DNA of 64,000 bases from Anniella stebbinsi (GCA_029215795.1 JARDYH010000002.1:358696973-358760972); one strand, 5' to 3'; numbered from the stretch's first letter, positions 31,652 through 43,057 are shown. Notes: generated from the sequence alone by a model not told the origin. Numbers and translations are program-made.

Positions 31652-31973
31652 TAGGGCGACCATATAAAAAGGAGGACAGAGCTCCTATAACTTTAACGGT
31701 TGTCTAGACATCGGAATTTCAGCAGGTGCCACTTTTATGCACGCAGCTCCTGGTGAAATTCCATCGTCATCACAGCAGTTAAAGCTGCAGGAGCCCTGCC
31801 CTAGAGTGACCAGATACAAAAGAGGGCAGGGCTCCTGCAGCTTTAACTGTTGTGATGAAGAGGGGGTTTCACCAGGTGCTGCATGCATACAAATGACACC
31901 TGCTGAAATTCCCTTTTCTATGCAACTGTTAAAGATACAGGAGCCCAGTCCTCCTTTCCATAGGGTCACCTTA
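31652..31973. mobile_element. PAL320 palindromic element
   Basis: TAGGGCGACCATATAAAAAG on the left and GGTCACCTTA on the right. The junction of the two halves reads GAGCCCTGCCCTAGAGTGACC. Confidence 0.85.
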
Positions 31974-32088
31974 TGCATGGGGAACCTTTCCATATGGTTG
32001 TCCTAACGTTGCCTCTTCTTTTCCAAGCACCATGTGCTGGTCCATAACTGAAAGAAACCATCTTTTCCAGGCACCTTTCACCTCCCCT

Positions 32089-32187
32089 TGCAGCATGCCT
32101 ACAAATGACACCCGGCTGAAATTCCCCTTTCAATACAAAATGTTAAAGATACAGGAGCTCTGTCCTCTTTTGCATAGGGTCACCCTA
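32089..32187. mobile_element. PAL320 element, right-end fragment
   Basis: GCATGCCTACAAATGACACC through AAAGATACAGGAGCTC to GGTCACCCTA is the terminal quarter of the element. The left part is missing. Confidence 0.75.
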
Positions 32188-32189
32188 CA

Positions 32190-33284
32190 CAAAGCACTCC
32201 TTGATGTTGGACAAAGCTGACTTTCACACTGGAAACACTTGCCATTAGGGTGGCAGGCAGGGTGGGGGTGAGAATGGCCCGCCCACAACTCCTTCCTTTA
32301 TGTCTCTCATTGCTGCATTTAGCTGGGACTTCACTGCCTACTTGTGAGTTTCTCTCTTAGATGTCATGGCTCCCGCAGGTTGTTTAAACCATGGGTTAGC
32401 CTTGATCGTGCAGGAGGGAGTGGGCATGTTGGTAAAGAGGCCCCACAATAACTTTAAATCACCACCTGGCTCTCAGGAGGAGGATGTGTTTACAGGTAAG
32501 TCCTGGTGGCAGTGGTGGCAGCAGGCCGGGGAAGGTGGGGACGGAGAGAGAAATGAGTCCAATGGACTCACCTGGACTCCCAGCTGGCCTGGCGCTGGCT
32601 TTCCCGGGTGGGCGGGTATGGGGATCAGCCCTGCACCACCCCAAATCGGTCCGAGGTGCCCTGCGGCTTCAGTGGCAATGTGCTTTGGCCTTGGGGAGCC
32701 TCAGGTTGACCTGTGCCGCTCTGGATTTGGGCGGAGGCGGACTGAATCAGCCCACCTCACCTTGGATTTGGGGATTCAGCCTGAGGAGGTGCACAGCCCT
32801 GTTATAAAGCGGTAGCATAGATTTAGCCCAATAGTATCTGAGGGTCACAGGCTCTCCACCCTGTTGAGTGCTATCCAAAGGATGGTGTCTTTTGGAGGTG
32901 GGAATATGAGAGACTGATGCTACCTTCACCATGGGCAGGTTTGGATGATACCTTCTTGCTAGGGCAGTGCCTTAGCATTACCACTACCAAAGAATTTTGG
33001 AGATGTTCATTTCTATGCTTACATGCAAATTTAGAAACACTTACTATATTTAAATAGAAATCCATTACATCGTTTCATAGATGGGAAGGCTGATACCAGG
33101 TGATCTGTGTGCCTAGCTCAGTCTGCTGTCTGGTGCTGTTGAGGGGGGCATCTTCAAGGTCCTTTAGCTCTTCCTTCTGGGATTTCTTTACCTTTGGACA
33201 GTTCTTCAAATAGAGGACTATCTTCTACAAAGCAGGACACATGGCTACCCTACATCTGGCTTCAGTACAAGGTTAACAACTTAA
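32190..33284. other. Intergenic stretch, nothing recognised
   Basis: Open frames at 32366-32815 overlap on both strands and show no domain. No repeat family was recognised. Confidence 0.35.
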
Positions 33285-33940
33285 GAAGAGCCAAGCTGGA
33301 TCAGAACAATCTAGTCCTGTGTTCTGTTTGCACAGTGGCCATCCAGCTGCCCATGGGAAACCCACAAGCAGGACACAAATGCAACAGCACCCTCCCACCC
33401 ATGTTTCCCAGCAACTGGTGTACCTAGGCATACTGCCTCTGATACTGGAGGTAGCATATGGCCATCAGGACTAGTCGCCATGGATAGCCTTACTCTCCAT
33501 GAATGCGTCCAATCCCCTTTAAACCCAATCAAATCAGTGGCCGTCACCACATCCTGTGGTAGCAATTGCCGTAGTTTAACACTGCGCTGTGTGAAGAAGT
33601 CCTTCCTTTTATCTGTCCTGAATCCCCCACCAATCAGCTTCATGGAATGACCCCTTCAGGTTCTAGAGAGCTGTGGCTATTGGGAGGTATAGAAATGCCG
33701 TAAATAAATAAACAAATAAATAAATAAATAGTATTATGTGAGAAGGATAAAAATGTCTCCCTATCCACATCCTCCAGACCGTGCATAATATAAGAAATCT
33801 GCAATATGTCTCACCCTTACTTGACTTTTTTTCTAAGCAAAAATGCACCAAATATTGTATTCTTTCCTTGTCCGGCAGTTTCTCCTGCCTCTTGACCATG
33901 TGGCTTCCATCTTTCCATCTCTACCATATCCTTTCTGAGG
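33285..33940 (-). mobile_element. CR1 LINE 3' portion with a tiny LINE tail inserted
   Basis: Inverted CR1 with CACCCATGTTTCCCAGCAAC and GGCCGTCACCACATCCTG. The minus strand reads MKLIGGGFRTDKRKDFFT. At 33665-33732 the text GTGGCTATTGGGAGGTATAG plus an AAATA tail interrupts it, as described separately. Confidence 0.82.
33665..33732 (+). mobile_element. Very short L2-like LINE tail inside CR1
   Basis: GGTATAGAAATGCCGTAAAT followed by (AAAT)n is the extreme 3' end of an L2-like LINE, about 65 bases long, between GGTTCTAG and TATTATG of the host CR1. Confidence 0.65.
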
Positions 33941-33944
33941 TGGG

Positions 33945-34690
33945 ATGACCATCAGAGCTGTTCTAGAAAGGGGTGGGGGATGTCTGTCAATCCAAACATG
34001 GGTAGTTTGGAATCTTGGTTTAGATCTTGGAATGGTTGTAGATCACAAACTGAATATGAGCCAACAGTGTGATGTGGCTGCAAAAAAAGCAAATGCTATT
34101 TTGGGCCGCATTAATAGAAGTATAGCTTCCAAATCATGCAAGGTACTGGTTCCCCTCTAAACGACATTGGTTAGGCCCCATCTTGAGTATTGCGTCCAGT
34201 TCTGGGCACCACACTTCAAGAAGAATGCAGACAATCTGGAGCGTATTCAGTGGAGGGCAACGAGAATGATCAGAGGTCTGGAAACAAAGTCCTATGAAGA
34301 GAGACTGAAAGAACTGGGCACGTTTAGCCTGGAGAAGAGAAGATTGAGGGGAGACATGATAGCACTCTTCAAATACTTGAAAGGTTGTCACATGGGATCT
34401 CTTCTCGATCAACCCAGAATGCAGGACACGGAATACTGGGCTCAAGTTACAGGAAGCCAGATTCCTGGTGGACATCAGGAAAAACTTCCTGACTGTTCGA
34501 GCAGTATGACAATGGAATCAATGACCTAGGGAGGTTGTGGGCTCTCCCACATTAGAGGCATTCAAGAGGCAGCTGAACAACCATCTGTCAGGTCTGCTTT
34601 AAGGTGGATTCGTGCATTGATCAGGGGCTTTCAATCAACGGCCTTATAGGCACCTTCCAACTCTACTATCCTATGACTCTAGTTTACGCT
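33945..34690 (+). mobile_element. CR1 LINE with ORF2 C-terminus
   Basis: The frames read [10 protein letters not shown], then after a break [13 protein letters not shown], then [16 protein letters not shown], the end of CR1 reverse-transcriptase protein. A stop near 34158 and a frame change show it is dead. The 3' end is at AACTCTACTATCCTATGACTC. Confidence 0.88.
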
Positions 34691-35225
34691 AATAACACCT
34701 GCACGATATTTTTTGTCTCTATTTCCACCCTAGTGCCCATCCTGGGTGTCTGGCCTATAACCCTTTTTAGCAACTGGAGCAGCATCTAGTTTTAGGCAAG
34801 AGAACTGGCTTAATGACGCCTTCAGGGCCCAGCCATGCCCAAATCACAAGTCTGCCTTTCGTAGGAGGTTGCTGTTGAGCAGCACCAAGGAAGAGATGCT
34901 TACAGAGATAAAGCCCAGAACAAAGAGGCTGTTTGTACACAGGGAAAGCAGCAGAGGTGGTAGCGGTGGGCAGAAGCCGGGCACAGAGGTCAAGTCAAAT
35001 TCCAGGCTCACGTGGGATGGCATTTATAGTCTACAGCAGGGGCGGGCAGAAGGGCGCTTGGGATCTCCTGGTAGATCTCGGAGTAGCTTGCAGTAGACCT
35101 GCAAGTATTTGGATTCTCAGTTGTTTAAAATCAGCAACAATGAAAGGCTCACTCCTCGTCCCCCGCTACTGCAGAAATTAGGCTCCAGCAGGAATTGAGT
35201 TTTATACAAAGTTACTTTCTTTCTC
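34691..35225. other. Intergenic stretch, nothing recognised
   Basis: No gene or repeat family was recognised. Confidence 0.35.
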
Positions 35226-35227
35226 TT

Positions 35228-35335
35228 CTGTTTGCTTGCTTGCTTGCTTGTTTGCTTTTTCCTCTTCGTTCCTTCCTTTTTTTCCACCTTCCCCTTCCTT
35301 CCTTCCTTCCTTCTTTCCTTCCTTCCTTCTACTTC
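35228..35335 (+). repeat. (CTTG)n and (CTTC)n pyrimidine-rich tract
   Basis: GCTTGCTTGCTTGCTTG grades into a TTCC-rich part with CCTTCCTTCCTTCC. Confidence 0.9.
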
Positions 35336-35461
35336 AAAATTGCCCAATAACCCAATGATCCCTGGGTGGTACACGATACATCAAAAACATAAAATACAAA
35401 CAATAAAACAACGAACAAAGGCAGCTTGTGATAAAACCAGCAACAAATATGAGCCCAAAGC
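35336..35461 (-). mobile_element. L2-like LINE tail fragment
   Basis: AAAATTGCCCAATAACCC and CCTGGGTGGTACACGAT resemble the inverted 3' UTR at 21371. Only about 120 bases are present. Confidence 0.5.
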
Positions 35462-35781
35462 TAGGGTGACCAGATAAAATCCAGGTCAGGGCTAATGTAA
35501 CTTCAACAGTTGTAGAGAAAAGGGAATTTCAGCCAGTGTCATTTGTATGCAATTAGTTCCTGGTGAAACTCCCTCGTCATCACAACAGTTAAAGTTGCAG
35601 GGGCCTTGCCTTCTTTTGTATATGGTCACTCTAGTATAGTGCCTGCAACTTTAACTGTTGTGATGAAGAGGGAATTTCACCAGGAACTAATTGCATACAA
35701 ATGACACTGGCTGAAATTCCCTTTTCTCTACAACTGTTAAAGTTACATGAGCCCTGACCTGAATTTTATCTGGTCACCCTA
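35462..35781. mobile_element. PAL320 palindromic element, full 320 bp
   Basis: TAGGGTGACCAGATAAAATC to GATTTTATCTGGTCACCCTA, with the ATTTGTATGCAATTAGTTCC variant of the arm shared with 18548, 51213 and 55604. No target duplication was found. Confidence 0.9.
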
Positions 35782-36249
35782 GTTTATGATGGAATGAATG
35801 GAGGAGCTGTTTTACACAGCCTTGTTCCCAACAGAGGTACCTGGGGAACGGACAATTCCCAAAGGCAGCAGGATGCCAACCCCTTTCCCTCCTCACACCA
35901 CAAAAGCGTGCCAAGAATGCAAATTCTTCAAAAGCCTTTATTCTCACATTCATCGGCACAGATGGACACACACATTATGAAAGATCTCAGAAAGCTCCGT
36001 GTGTAGAACAGCCTGTTCAGTTCTGGGCACGTTGGGTTAAGAAAGATGCTGATAAAGTTGGTAAGGTGGGGGGGGGGGGTGAGAAAAGAAAAGCCAGAAT
36101 ACCATAAAGGGCTTTGGGTCATGTGCAAAGATTAAAAACCAAACAGATCTCACCTGGCCAAACAATGGGTGGAAGTGAGAACTGTGCCCAAGGTGAGGGG
36201 ATCTTAGCAGGTGCTGAGCCAAGCAAGGGGGAACTACAAAGAGCGTGTG

Positions 36250-36760
36250 ACCTTGATGTAGTCGAGGCGTTACTGTTTCTGGTAGAAACAGCAAAGAGTC
36301 GTGTAGCACCTTAAATAGGCTGACCATATGAAAAGGAGGACAGGGCTCTTGTATCTTTAACAGTTTCATAGAAAAGGGAATTTCAGCATTGATATATATG
36401 CAGAACCTGGTGAAATTCCCTCTTCATCACAAAGTTAAAGCTGTGGAAGCCCTGCCTTCTTTTGTACATGGTCAAGAGACAGGGCCCCTGCAGCTTTAAC
36501 TGTTGTGATGAAGAGGGAATTTCACTAGGAACTAATTGCATACAAATGACTCTGGCTGAAATCCCCTTTTCTCTACAACTGTTAAAGTTACATGAGCCCT
36601 GTCCTCCTTTTCATATGGTCAGCCTACCTTAAAGGCTAACATATGACTAATCCACAAAAGCCTATGCCATGATTTTTTAAAAAATGGAGAGATTTGCTGT
36701 TACAAGACACTTTGCTACTTTCACTGCAATGGACTAACACAGCTCCCATTCTAGATGTTG
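36250..36760 (+). repeat. Amniote interspersed repeat split by PAL320
   Basis: CAGCAAAGAGTCGTGTAGCA with CCTTAAA before the element joins CCTTAAAGGCTAACATATGAC after it. The sequence type (shared ending in GGACTAACACAGCTCCC) is a common reptile repeat of uncertain class. Confidence 0.6.
36316..36626. mobile_element. PAL320 palindromic element with target duplication
   Basis: TAGGCTGACCATATGAAAAG to CTTTTCATATGGTCAGCCTA, 311 bp. Flanked by CCTTAAA at 36309-36315 and 36627-36633. Removing it restores a continuous repeat. Confidence 0.92.
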
Positions 36761-36816
36761 CCTGTGGTGGAGGGAAGAAGTCACATTGGTGGATGAGGAA
36801 TCAAGGACATCCTGTT

Positions 36817-37163
36817 TAGGGTGACTATATGAAAAGGAGGGCAGGGCTCCTGTATCTTTAACTCTGGGCAGGGCTCCTGCAGCTTTAACTGTTCAGATGA
36901 AGAGGGGATTTCACCAGGTGTCCTTTGTATGCATGCAGCACCTGGTGAAATCCCCTCTTCATCTGAACAGTTAAAGCTGCAGGAGCCCTGCCCAGAGTAA
37001 CCAGATACAAAAGAGGGCAGGGTTCCTGCAGCTTTAACTGTTGGTATGAAGAGGGGATTTCTCCAGGGGCTGCATGCATACAAAGGACACCTGTTGAAAT
37101 TCCTTTTCTATACAACTGTTAAAGTTACAGGAGCCCTGTCCTCCTTTCCATATGGTCACCCTA
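36817..37163. mobile_element. PAL320 palindromic element with an extra perfect hairpin
   Basis: TAGGGTGACTATATGAAAAG on the left and CATATGGTCACCCTA on the right. Its left part has been replaced by a perfect inverted duplication of 58 bases (see 36863-36996). Confidence 0.88.
36863..36996. repeat. Perfect 58-bp inverted repeat with 18-nt loop
   Basis: Bases 36863-36920 are the exact reverse complement of 36939-36996, 58 of 58. The arms start TCTGGGCAGGGCTCCTGC and end CACCAGGTG. The loop is TCCTTTGTATGCATGCAG. All other PAL320 arms in the window are diverged. Confidence 0.97.
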
Positions 37164-37369
37164 TCATGGGGCCCCATTCAGAAGAAAGGGTTGCCACCTT
37201 CCCTCCCACACCACCCCCAGGGCTTGCTCTTGGGCCTTTAGCAGCAGCAGCCTGACACACTGAAATGTAACAGGTGAAACTTTTCCTGACATGGAGGAGA
37301 CATGATGGGGGGAAAGTTCCTTCCATTTAATGTCTTGTGTTAAGCTGCTGTTAAAGGCACAGGAGCCAA

Positions 37370-37391
37370 GGCAGCAGCAGCAGCAGCAGAA
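37370..37391 (+). repeat. (CAG)n short tract
   Basis: Six or seven GCA/CAG units. Confidence 0.85.
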
Positions 37392-37764
37392 GTGACCAAG
37401 CTCTCAAAAGGATACTGAGATCTCGAGCAGTATAATGGCATTACAACAGCTGGGATTGTTTAGCTTGGAAAAAAGGAGGTTAAGGGGAGACATGACAGAG
37501 GGGTACACAGTTATGCATGGTGTGGAGAATGTGGATAGGGAGACATTGTTCTCCCTCTCCCATAATACTTGAACCCAATAGGGACATCCCGTGCAGCTGA
37601 TTGATGGGAGATTCCGGACAGATAAAAGGAAGGGCTTCTTCACAAAGTGCATAGTTAAACTATGGAATTCACTACCACAAGATGTGGTGATGGCCACCAA
37701 TTTTGATGGCTTTAAAAGGGGGTTAGACATATTCCTGGAGGAGAAGGCTATCAATGGCTACTAG

Positions 37765-38333
37765 AAGGTCTGTGCACGGACCCCCTGATCTGATCTGGAT
37801 CCCGATCTGTCAGGTCCGGATCGGACTCGATCCAATCCGACTCGGATCCCGATCCATGCGCAGTACTTCCTCCCGCTCTCCCCACTCTCCCCCTCCCTCC
37901 TTCCACTCTCCCTGCTTCCCTGCTGTCTCCTCAGCATCGTCCTGCCGTCATCCTCCTAGTTGTGTGCTGCAGCATTTCCCACTCACGTCGGGTGATGATG
38001 TCACCCAACGTGACCAGCAAATGTGGTGCTCTAAGAGTGTCACATTTGCCAGTCGCATCGGGTGACGTCATCACTTGATGGAAGTGGGAAATGTGGCAGC
38101 ACACAGCAAGGAGAGAGGACGACAGGGGATGACACGGAGGAGATAGCAGGGAAGCAGGGAGAGTGGGAGGAGGGAGGGGGAGAGTGGGAGCGAGTGTTTT
38201 GACCGGATCCGAATCAGATCCAGATCGCAGATCCTATCCAGGCCAATCCAGGCCCGATCCGATCCTGTGAGGCCCGGATCAGCCTGATCCAGTCAGGACT
38301 CAGGATCCAGATTCGGATCCGCGCACAGTCCTA
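37765..38333. mobile_element. hAT-like non-autonomous element with perfect 8-bp duplication
   Basis: Perfect GCTACTAG repeats flank it (37757-37764 and 38334-38341). The ends AAGGTCTGTGCACGG and, inverted, TAGGACTGTGCGCGG are terminal inverted repeats. Both subterminal parts are dense in GGATC/GATCC words and the inner arms (GTGTGCTGC, CTCCCTGCTTCCCTGCT) are inverted copies. No transposase frame. Confidence 0.93.
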
Positions 38334-38377
38334 GCTACTAGCCCTGATAGCTATGTGCTACCTCCAGTAGTGGAAGC

Positions 38378-38468
38378 AATAAGTGTAAACCGCCCAGTGA
38401 GATTCTGCTATGGGGCGGTATATGAATGTAATAAATGTAATAAATAGAAATAAAATAATAAAATATAC
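38378..38468 (+). mobile_element. Very short L2-like LINE tail inside CR1
   Basis: GTAAACCGCCCAGTGAGATT with GGGGCGGTATATGAATGTAA and an A-rich tail is the last 90 bases of an L2-like LINE, placed between TAAGT and TATACACCAGTTGC of the host CR1. Confidence 0.7.
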
Positions 38469-38611
38469 ACCAGTTGCTGGGGAACATGGGTATGAGGGTG
38501 CTGTTGCACTCATGTCCTACTTGCAGGTTTCTCATCAACAGCTGGTTGGCCATTTTATTAACAGAATACTGGACTAGATGGACCCTTGGTCTGATCCAAC
38601 CTTCCTCCAAA

Positions 38612-39446
38612 CCTTGAAGCTGCACAGGTGGGTGGAGAGAGCCCTGATGGTTGTGTGGCAATCCCTGCCACCACCTCAGTTATATAGTTGGGAAGACAGC
38701 TGGAGGGGTGGTGTTGGAGAGCCTTGGCCATACAGGACCAAAACAGGGCTCCAGAACAGGAAAGGTGGGCAGGGAGGGTTGAACACGAGGGGTGTGCAGA
38801 TGGGCTCTTCTCCGCCCCTGAATTTGAAGCGCAGCTCTGATGAGGCAAGTCTCTTCTCTGATTTTCGGAAGGCATCTGTCTCCCTGCACCATCGATTTAT
38901 CCATCGGAGAACCGCATCGGTTTCAGGTAACCGCTACATTCTCGTCAATGGGAATTAACAGAAATGCTCACAGCTCCCTCAGTTTTAAAGATAATCACAT
39001 CAAAATTGGCACAGACAGCTTTTAAAGAGGGCTTTTGGAGCAGATTGCTGCAGTGGGAAAGGCACCCCTGTCGGTCAGGCACATTGGAGCGAATCAAGTC
39101 AAGACAACAAAAACAGCTTCCCTGTAGGAGGCTAGCCAGCCAACTGGAGTAATAGTTTAACTAAGAAATAAAACAGACTGCCTTACTCAGGTGTAGAAGC
39201 TTACTCAGCCCTCCTCTCCCCCCATGGCCAGAACCACCACCAGCAGTCCGTGTTTCCCATGCCTCATGATGGAATGTTATCAAAGTGTGCTTTATTAATT
39301 GTGTACTGCTTGTGTGCACTGCACAACCCTAAAACACACAAACATGCAAGTACAAGAAGAAGACACTTGTAACTTCGAAGCCAAGTGCTGCTGGGAAGGC
39401 TTAGCTTTGAAGAAGGACAGCTACAGCATGTCAAACTGTTAAGGGG
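38612..39446. other. Intergenic stretch, nothing recognised
   Basis: Open frames up to 126 codons overlap on both strands and show no known domain. No repeat family was recognised. Confidence 0.35.
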
Positions 39447-39491
39447 GAATTATTATTATTATTATTAATAATAATAATAATAATAATAATT
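39447..39491 (+). repeat. (ATT)n then (ATA)n microsatellite
   Basis: ATTATTATT changes to AATAATAAT in the middle, forming a short self-complementary tract. Confidence 0.92.
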
Positions 39492-39673
39492 GTGCAACCC
39501 AGCCCTGCAAGGCGGGACAGGCAGGCACACTGGCGGAAAAAGCTTTAACAGATCAGGCAGGTACACACCCACGTGCTGGGGGTGGAACAGGTGAAACGAA
39601 CGAAGCATATAAAGATAGACAAATGAAAACAGCCCCCTCTCTCTCTCTCCCCATGTCTCTCTGCAAAGAAACA

Positions 39674-39905
39674 GGCTGAATTCGGATGACACAATAAGCA
39701 ACCGGGGGCGGGGGGGGGGGAACAATCGTCAGTTGTATGGACTATCGCGTCGTCCAAATGCTGCCATAGTCAACTCAGCGCTGATCCTAATCCACACCAC
39801 AGTTGATTATTTATTACCATGTTGTGTGGGGAGTACCCCCTAGTTGAACAACTGTAAAGTTGATTATTACCTCACCATTGACTAATGTGTTGTCCGAATG
39901 AAGCC
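39674..39905. mobile_element. Non-autonomous DNA element related to 13963-14471
   Basis: Ends GGCTGAATTCGGATGACACA and TGTGTTGTCCGAATGAAGCC are inverted repeats. The interior CCATGTTGTGTGGGGAGTAC inverts to the GTACTCCCCC and ACATG words of the 13963 copy. ACA lies at both flanks. Confidence 0.75.
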
Positions 39906-40019
39906 ACAGAGTCATCTCGAGATCTTGTAGATCTCTCCCTCTCTCTCTCTCCTTCTCTAAATCTCACTTTGCAAACAAACACCCCGCACCTCACTTTGCA
40001 CTGTGTGCAACAATAAAAG

Positions 40020-40021
<2 letters not shown>

Positions 40022-40076
<55 letters not shown>
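40022..40076 (+). repeat. (CT)n microsatellite
   Basis: About 27 pure CT units. Confidence 0.97.
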
Positions 40077-40078
<2 letters not shown>

Positions 40079-40670
40079 GAAATGAACGCTGCAAGTCCAA
40101 GAACAGTAATTTGTGCGTGGAATCAACGACCGTGAGAAAATTCCCTCCTCCGAACACTGCAACTGGAGGAGAACAGAACACGGTCACGGACAGCGCTGTG
40201 GCCATTCCTAACTGGTTAGCCACAGATGTCAATATCAGTTATCAAAACTGCCCCACCCCATCACCCCATCTTCATTATTGGGAGGTTTTCAATTTAGACA
40301 CACCACACGCACAAAACGGTCACGTTCCTTATTGGGACACCCACATACCCACACACCCACACACCAAACAGTAGGATAATTCCAGAGACTTTAGGAGCTT
40401 TGATTGGGCGCATCTCAGCTCTGACATTATATGATGGGTTTAGAAGTGGCCAATCTCTGCTCTGGAGGATCGAATACACTGCAGCTGTTAGTGGTGATCA
40501 GATCTTTCCAGAGCAGAGCGCCCACCTCTGTTGAACACCACTGCCTGCGGATGTTTGGGATGGCTCCAAAGAGTGACAACCAACCTGGCACACAGCAATG
40601 GGAAACTCCCGAGTTTTGTCTTGAGGACAAGCAAGAAATTGTGCAAGCCTCTGATTATGGACACAGTTAA
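40077..40670. other. Intergenic stretch, nothing recognised
   Basis: A 123-codon frame starts inside the CT repeat and has no domain. No repeat family was recognised. Confidence 0.35.
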
Positions 40671-41023
40671 GGCTGCCTCTACAAAAGGCATTTAAGCTCT
40701 TTCAAGGCGCATTAATAAATTTACCTCTACAAGAACAGAGCGCAAATGGGCGTAGAGGCGCGTTTTCTCTCCGATTATGCGCATTATCGAATGCACGTTA
40801 AATAGCAAGTTTTATTTTGCTCCGGCCTTTAAAGCGCATTTTGACTATATGAACAAGCGATTCTCCGCATTAACTATTTGTAAAGTGCATTTGAAACAAC
40901 TGGTAAGGTCACCTGTTGAGTGCTCAATTACCTCCTGCATACAAGCATTTACGATAAAGCGCTTCCGAGAAGATGCGCATAATCGGAGGAACAGGCGTCA
41001 AACGGAATCCATCTAGAGGGGGT
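40671..41023. mobile_element. Element with CCTCTAC termini, copy 1
   Basis: GGCTGCCTCTAC at the left and the inverted TCTAGAGGGGGTC at the right. The interior GATTATGCGCATTATCGAAT and GCACGTTAAATAGC is nearly the same at 46545-46888. GCGCATT and AATGCGC words repeat on both strands. Confidence 0.75.
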
Positions 41024-41062
41024 CTTAGACTGTCAGGTCTTGCAGGGATTATGAAGATAGTG

Positions 41063-41190
41063 TAACTTAGAGATAGGCAACCTAGTGCCCTCGAGACATT
41101 TTGGACTACAACTCCCATATGCTCAGCTAACACAGGATTGTGGGGATTATAGTCCAAAACACCTGGAGGGCACTAGGTTGCATCCCCTGC
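41063..41190. mobile_element. Small hairpin element, GGAGTTGTAGTCC group
   Basis: GGCAACCTAGTGCCCTCGAG with TTGGACTACAACTCCC, then GATTATAGTCCAAAACACC and GGAGGGCACTAGGTTGC, are the two arms. They show the complete form of the unit seen as fragments elsewhere. Confidence 0.7.
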
Positions 41191-42435
41191 TGCAGCTGAA
41201 GCACTTTTGAACTATATAAAGTGCTCTATGAATCTTCAGGGTGACTTTAGGTCCCCTTTATGGAGCTCAAGGTGGCATAGAGAGGGGTCGCAGGCTGTTT
41301 TCCATTGAGGTAGTTGACCAGACTCAGAGCTGCTTAGCTTCAGCAGAGTGAGTACATTGTGTACCTTCAGACGGTATCTTTTGTCCCGAGGAGGTTTTTC
41401 CAATTTCGGAAAAGCCAAGTGTTATTACAGGGGGAGAAAGGTTACATAGAAAGGTCAAGGTCTATAGGAGAGAGACGTACCAGATCCAGCAAGTTCCGCA
41501 CAGGCTGTTTTGTCGCTTTCTTGTCTTAAATCCATTGTTTTTAGGATGCTATGAGTTGAAGAGGTAAAGTCCACAAGGAGAGGTGGGAGATGGCACTTCA
41601 GGTTCCAGCTAGCTGGAGGATGGAAGCAGGGCAGCGCATGCCCAGAGGTTACCTGTGCTCAGGTGCCTGTGTGGAATGCAGAAAAAGAGAAGCAGGCTTA
41701 AGGGTGCAATCCTATGCATGTTTAGACAGAAAAAAAAGTCCTACAGCTCCCAGCATTCCCCTGCCCCACTTCACATGTGAATGTCGCATGCTAGAGATAC
41801 ACGTGATCGCCCCCTAAACCTGGTGTGAACCTTATTTCCAGGTTAGTTCATTCAGAAGAGCAGCCTCCATTTAGAACAGGGGTGGTGCTGGATGGAGAGA
41901 TGTTCTCAGCTGGGCTGTGTCTTCACAGCACCGCTGTGGTTGCACGTTCCCTCGAAATCCCCATAGCCAGGAGGGAGGGAGGGCTTTCAGTAGGGGCTTG
42001 GGGCAGTGTGAGAAATAGAATTAAAATAATCCTAGAGGAGCTGCTATTCAGTGATGAGCTGATGAGCCTGCTCTCTTCCCCCTGCCCCCTGCCCGGCCTT
42101 CCTGCAACCTATCTGTGGCCATGATCCACCCCCAGAATGCCCCCAGCCTGAACCCAAAGCGAGGTCACCACCCACAGACAGTGGAAAAACAGTGTTGACC
42201 TCCCAGCAAAGGGGGAAATCACGCTAAGTCCATGACTTCTTAAAAGTGCAGTTTTGGGGGAAAGCCCCATGGTGGCTGCAAGTTGGCGGCTGTGTCGTAT
42301 AACCAATGCAGCACCACTGCGCAGCCACCACAGGGTATACCGAACATCTAGACACTTCCCTGCTAACATCTGCAGTTCTAGGCACAGCTGAATCATCCGA
42401 AGGCTGGCCAAATCCCTGGCTTGTTTGTGTCTTAT
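41191..42435. other. Intergenic stretch, mostly nothing recognised
   Basis: A piece at 41702-41765 (GGGTGCAATCCTATGCATG, AGCTCCCAGCATTCCCC) is shared with 58370 and 61507. The rest shows no gene or repeat. Confidence 0.4.
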
Positions 42436-43057
42436 ATACCAACCTTCCCCACTTGGTGGCACCCTCCAAATGTGTTGGAGTATAACTCCATCATCCACAG
42501 CCATCATCCTCAAGCAGCAGGTTTGGGAAGGGGCTCTCTCCAAGGCGCAGTCCTCCTAAGCCCATTTCTGAAGAACGAAGTCCCATTAAAAGCAGTGGGA
42601 CGTGCTTCCGAGTAACCTGGGTGAAAGGACGCATCCAACGTGGCATCCTCGTTTTTGCCTGTCCCCTTTGCTCCCCACCTTCGTCCTCTGCTAGCCTTGC
42701 TTATGCCTTTTCTCCCCAACCTTCCCTCCTTCCAGAGCTGGCAGGCTCCCGGTTTGTTTGTTTGCTTGCCTTGCCTTTCTATATGCACAGGCTGTTGCGT
42801 GGGTGCCTTCGCACCCGGCCCGGCCCTGAGGGATGGGAGGCAATTAGCAGGAAGGAAGGAAGGAAATGCAGAAGGGATTGCGGGGGAGTCGGCTGCTTTC
42901 CACTTCTGCGGAGAGCAATGAGAGGAGGGACCTAACGGGGTGTCTCGGTAAGACTTGCTCAAGACATCTTGGCACTGAAGGCCGGCCATGCGAGCCGTGC
43001 GCCCTTCCTCCTACCGAAGGGCCGAAGAAATAACGGATCCTTTCTATCCTTTCATGC

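Larger units (their letters stand above)
37395..38610 (+). mobile_element. CR1 LINE 3' portion, interrupted twice
   Basis: The host reads GGGATTGTTTAGCTTGGAAA to ATCAATGGCTACTAG, then GCCCTGATAGCTATGTGC to GGACTAGATGGACCCTTGG. It is split by a hAT element (37765-38333) and a tiny LINE tail (38378-38468). Confidence 0.88.

Noticed and set aside
29636..37163. CRISPR-like array, because similar units recur at intervals
   Set aside because: Units are about 320-bp palindromic transposons with target duplications at irregular spacing in a vertebrate genome.
42510..42989. 159-codon minus-strand open frame
   Set aside because: Low-complexity and basic in parts, with overlapping plus-strand frames and no family similarity.
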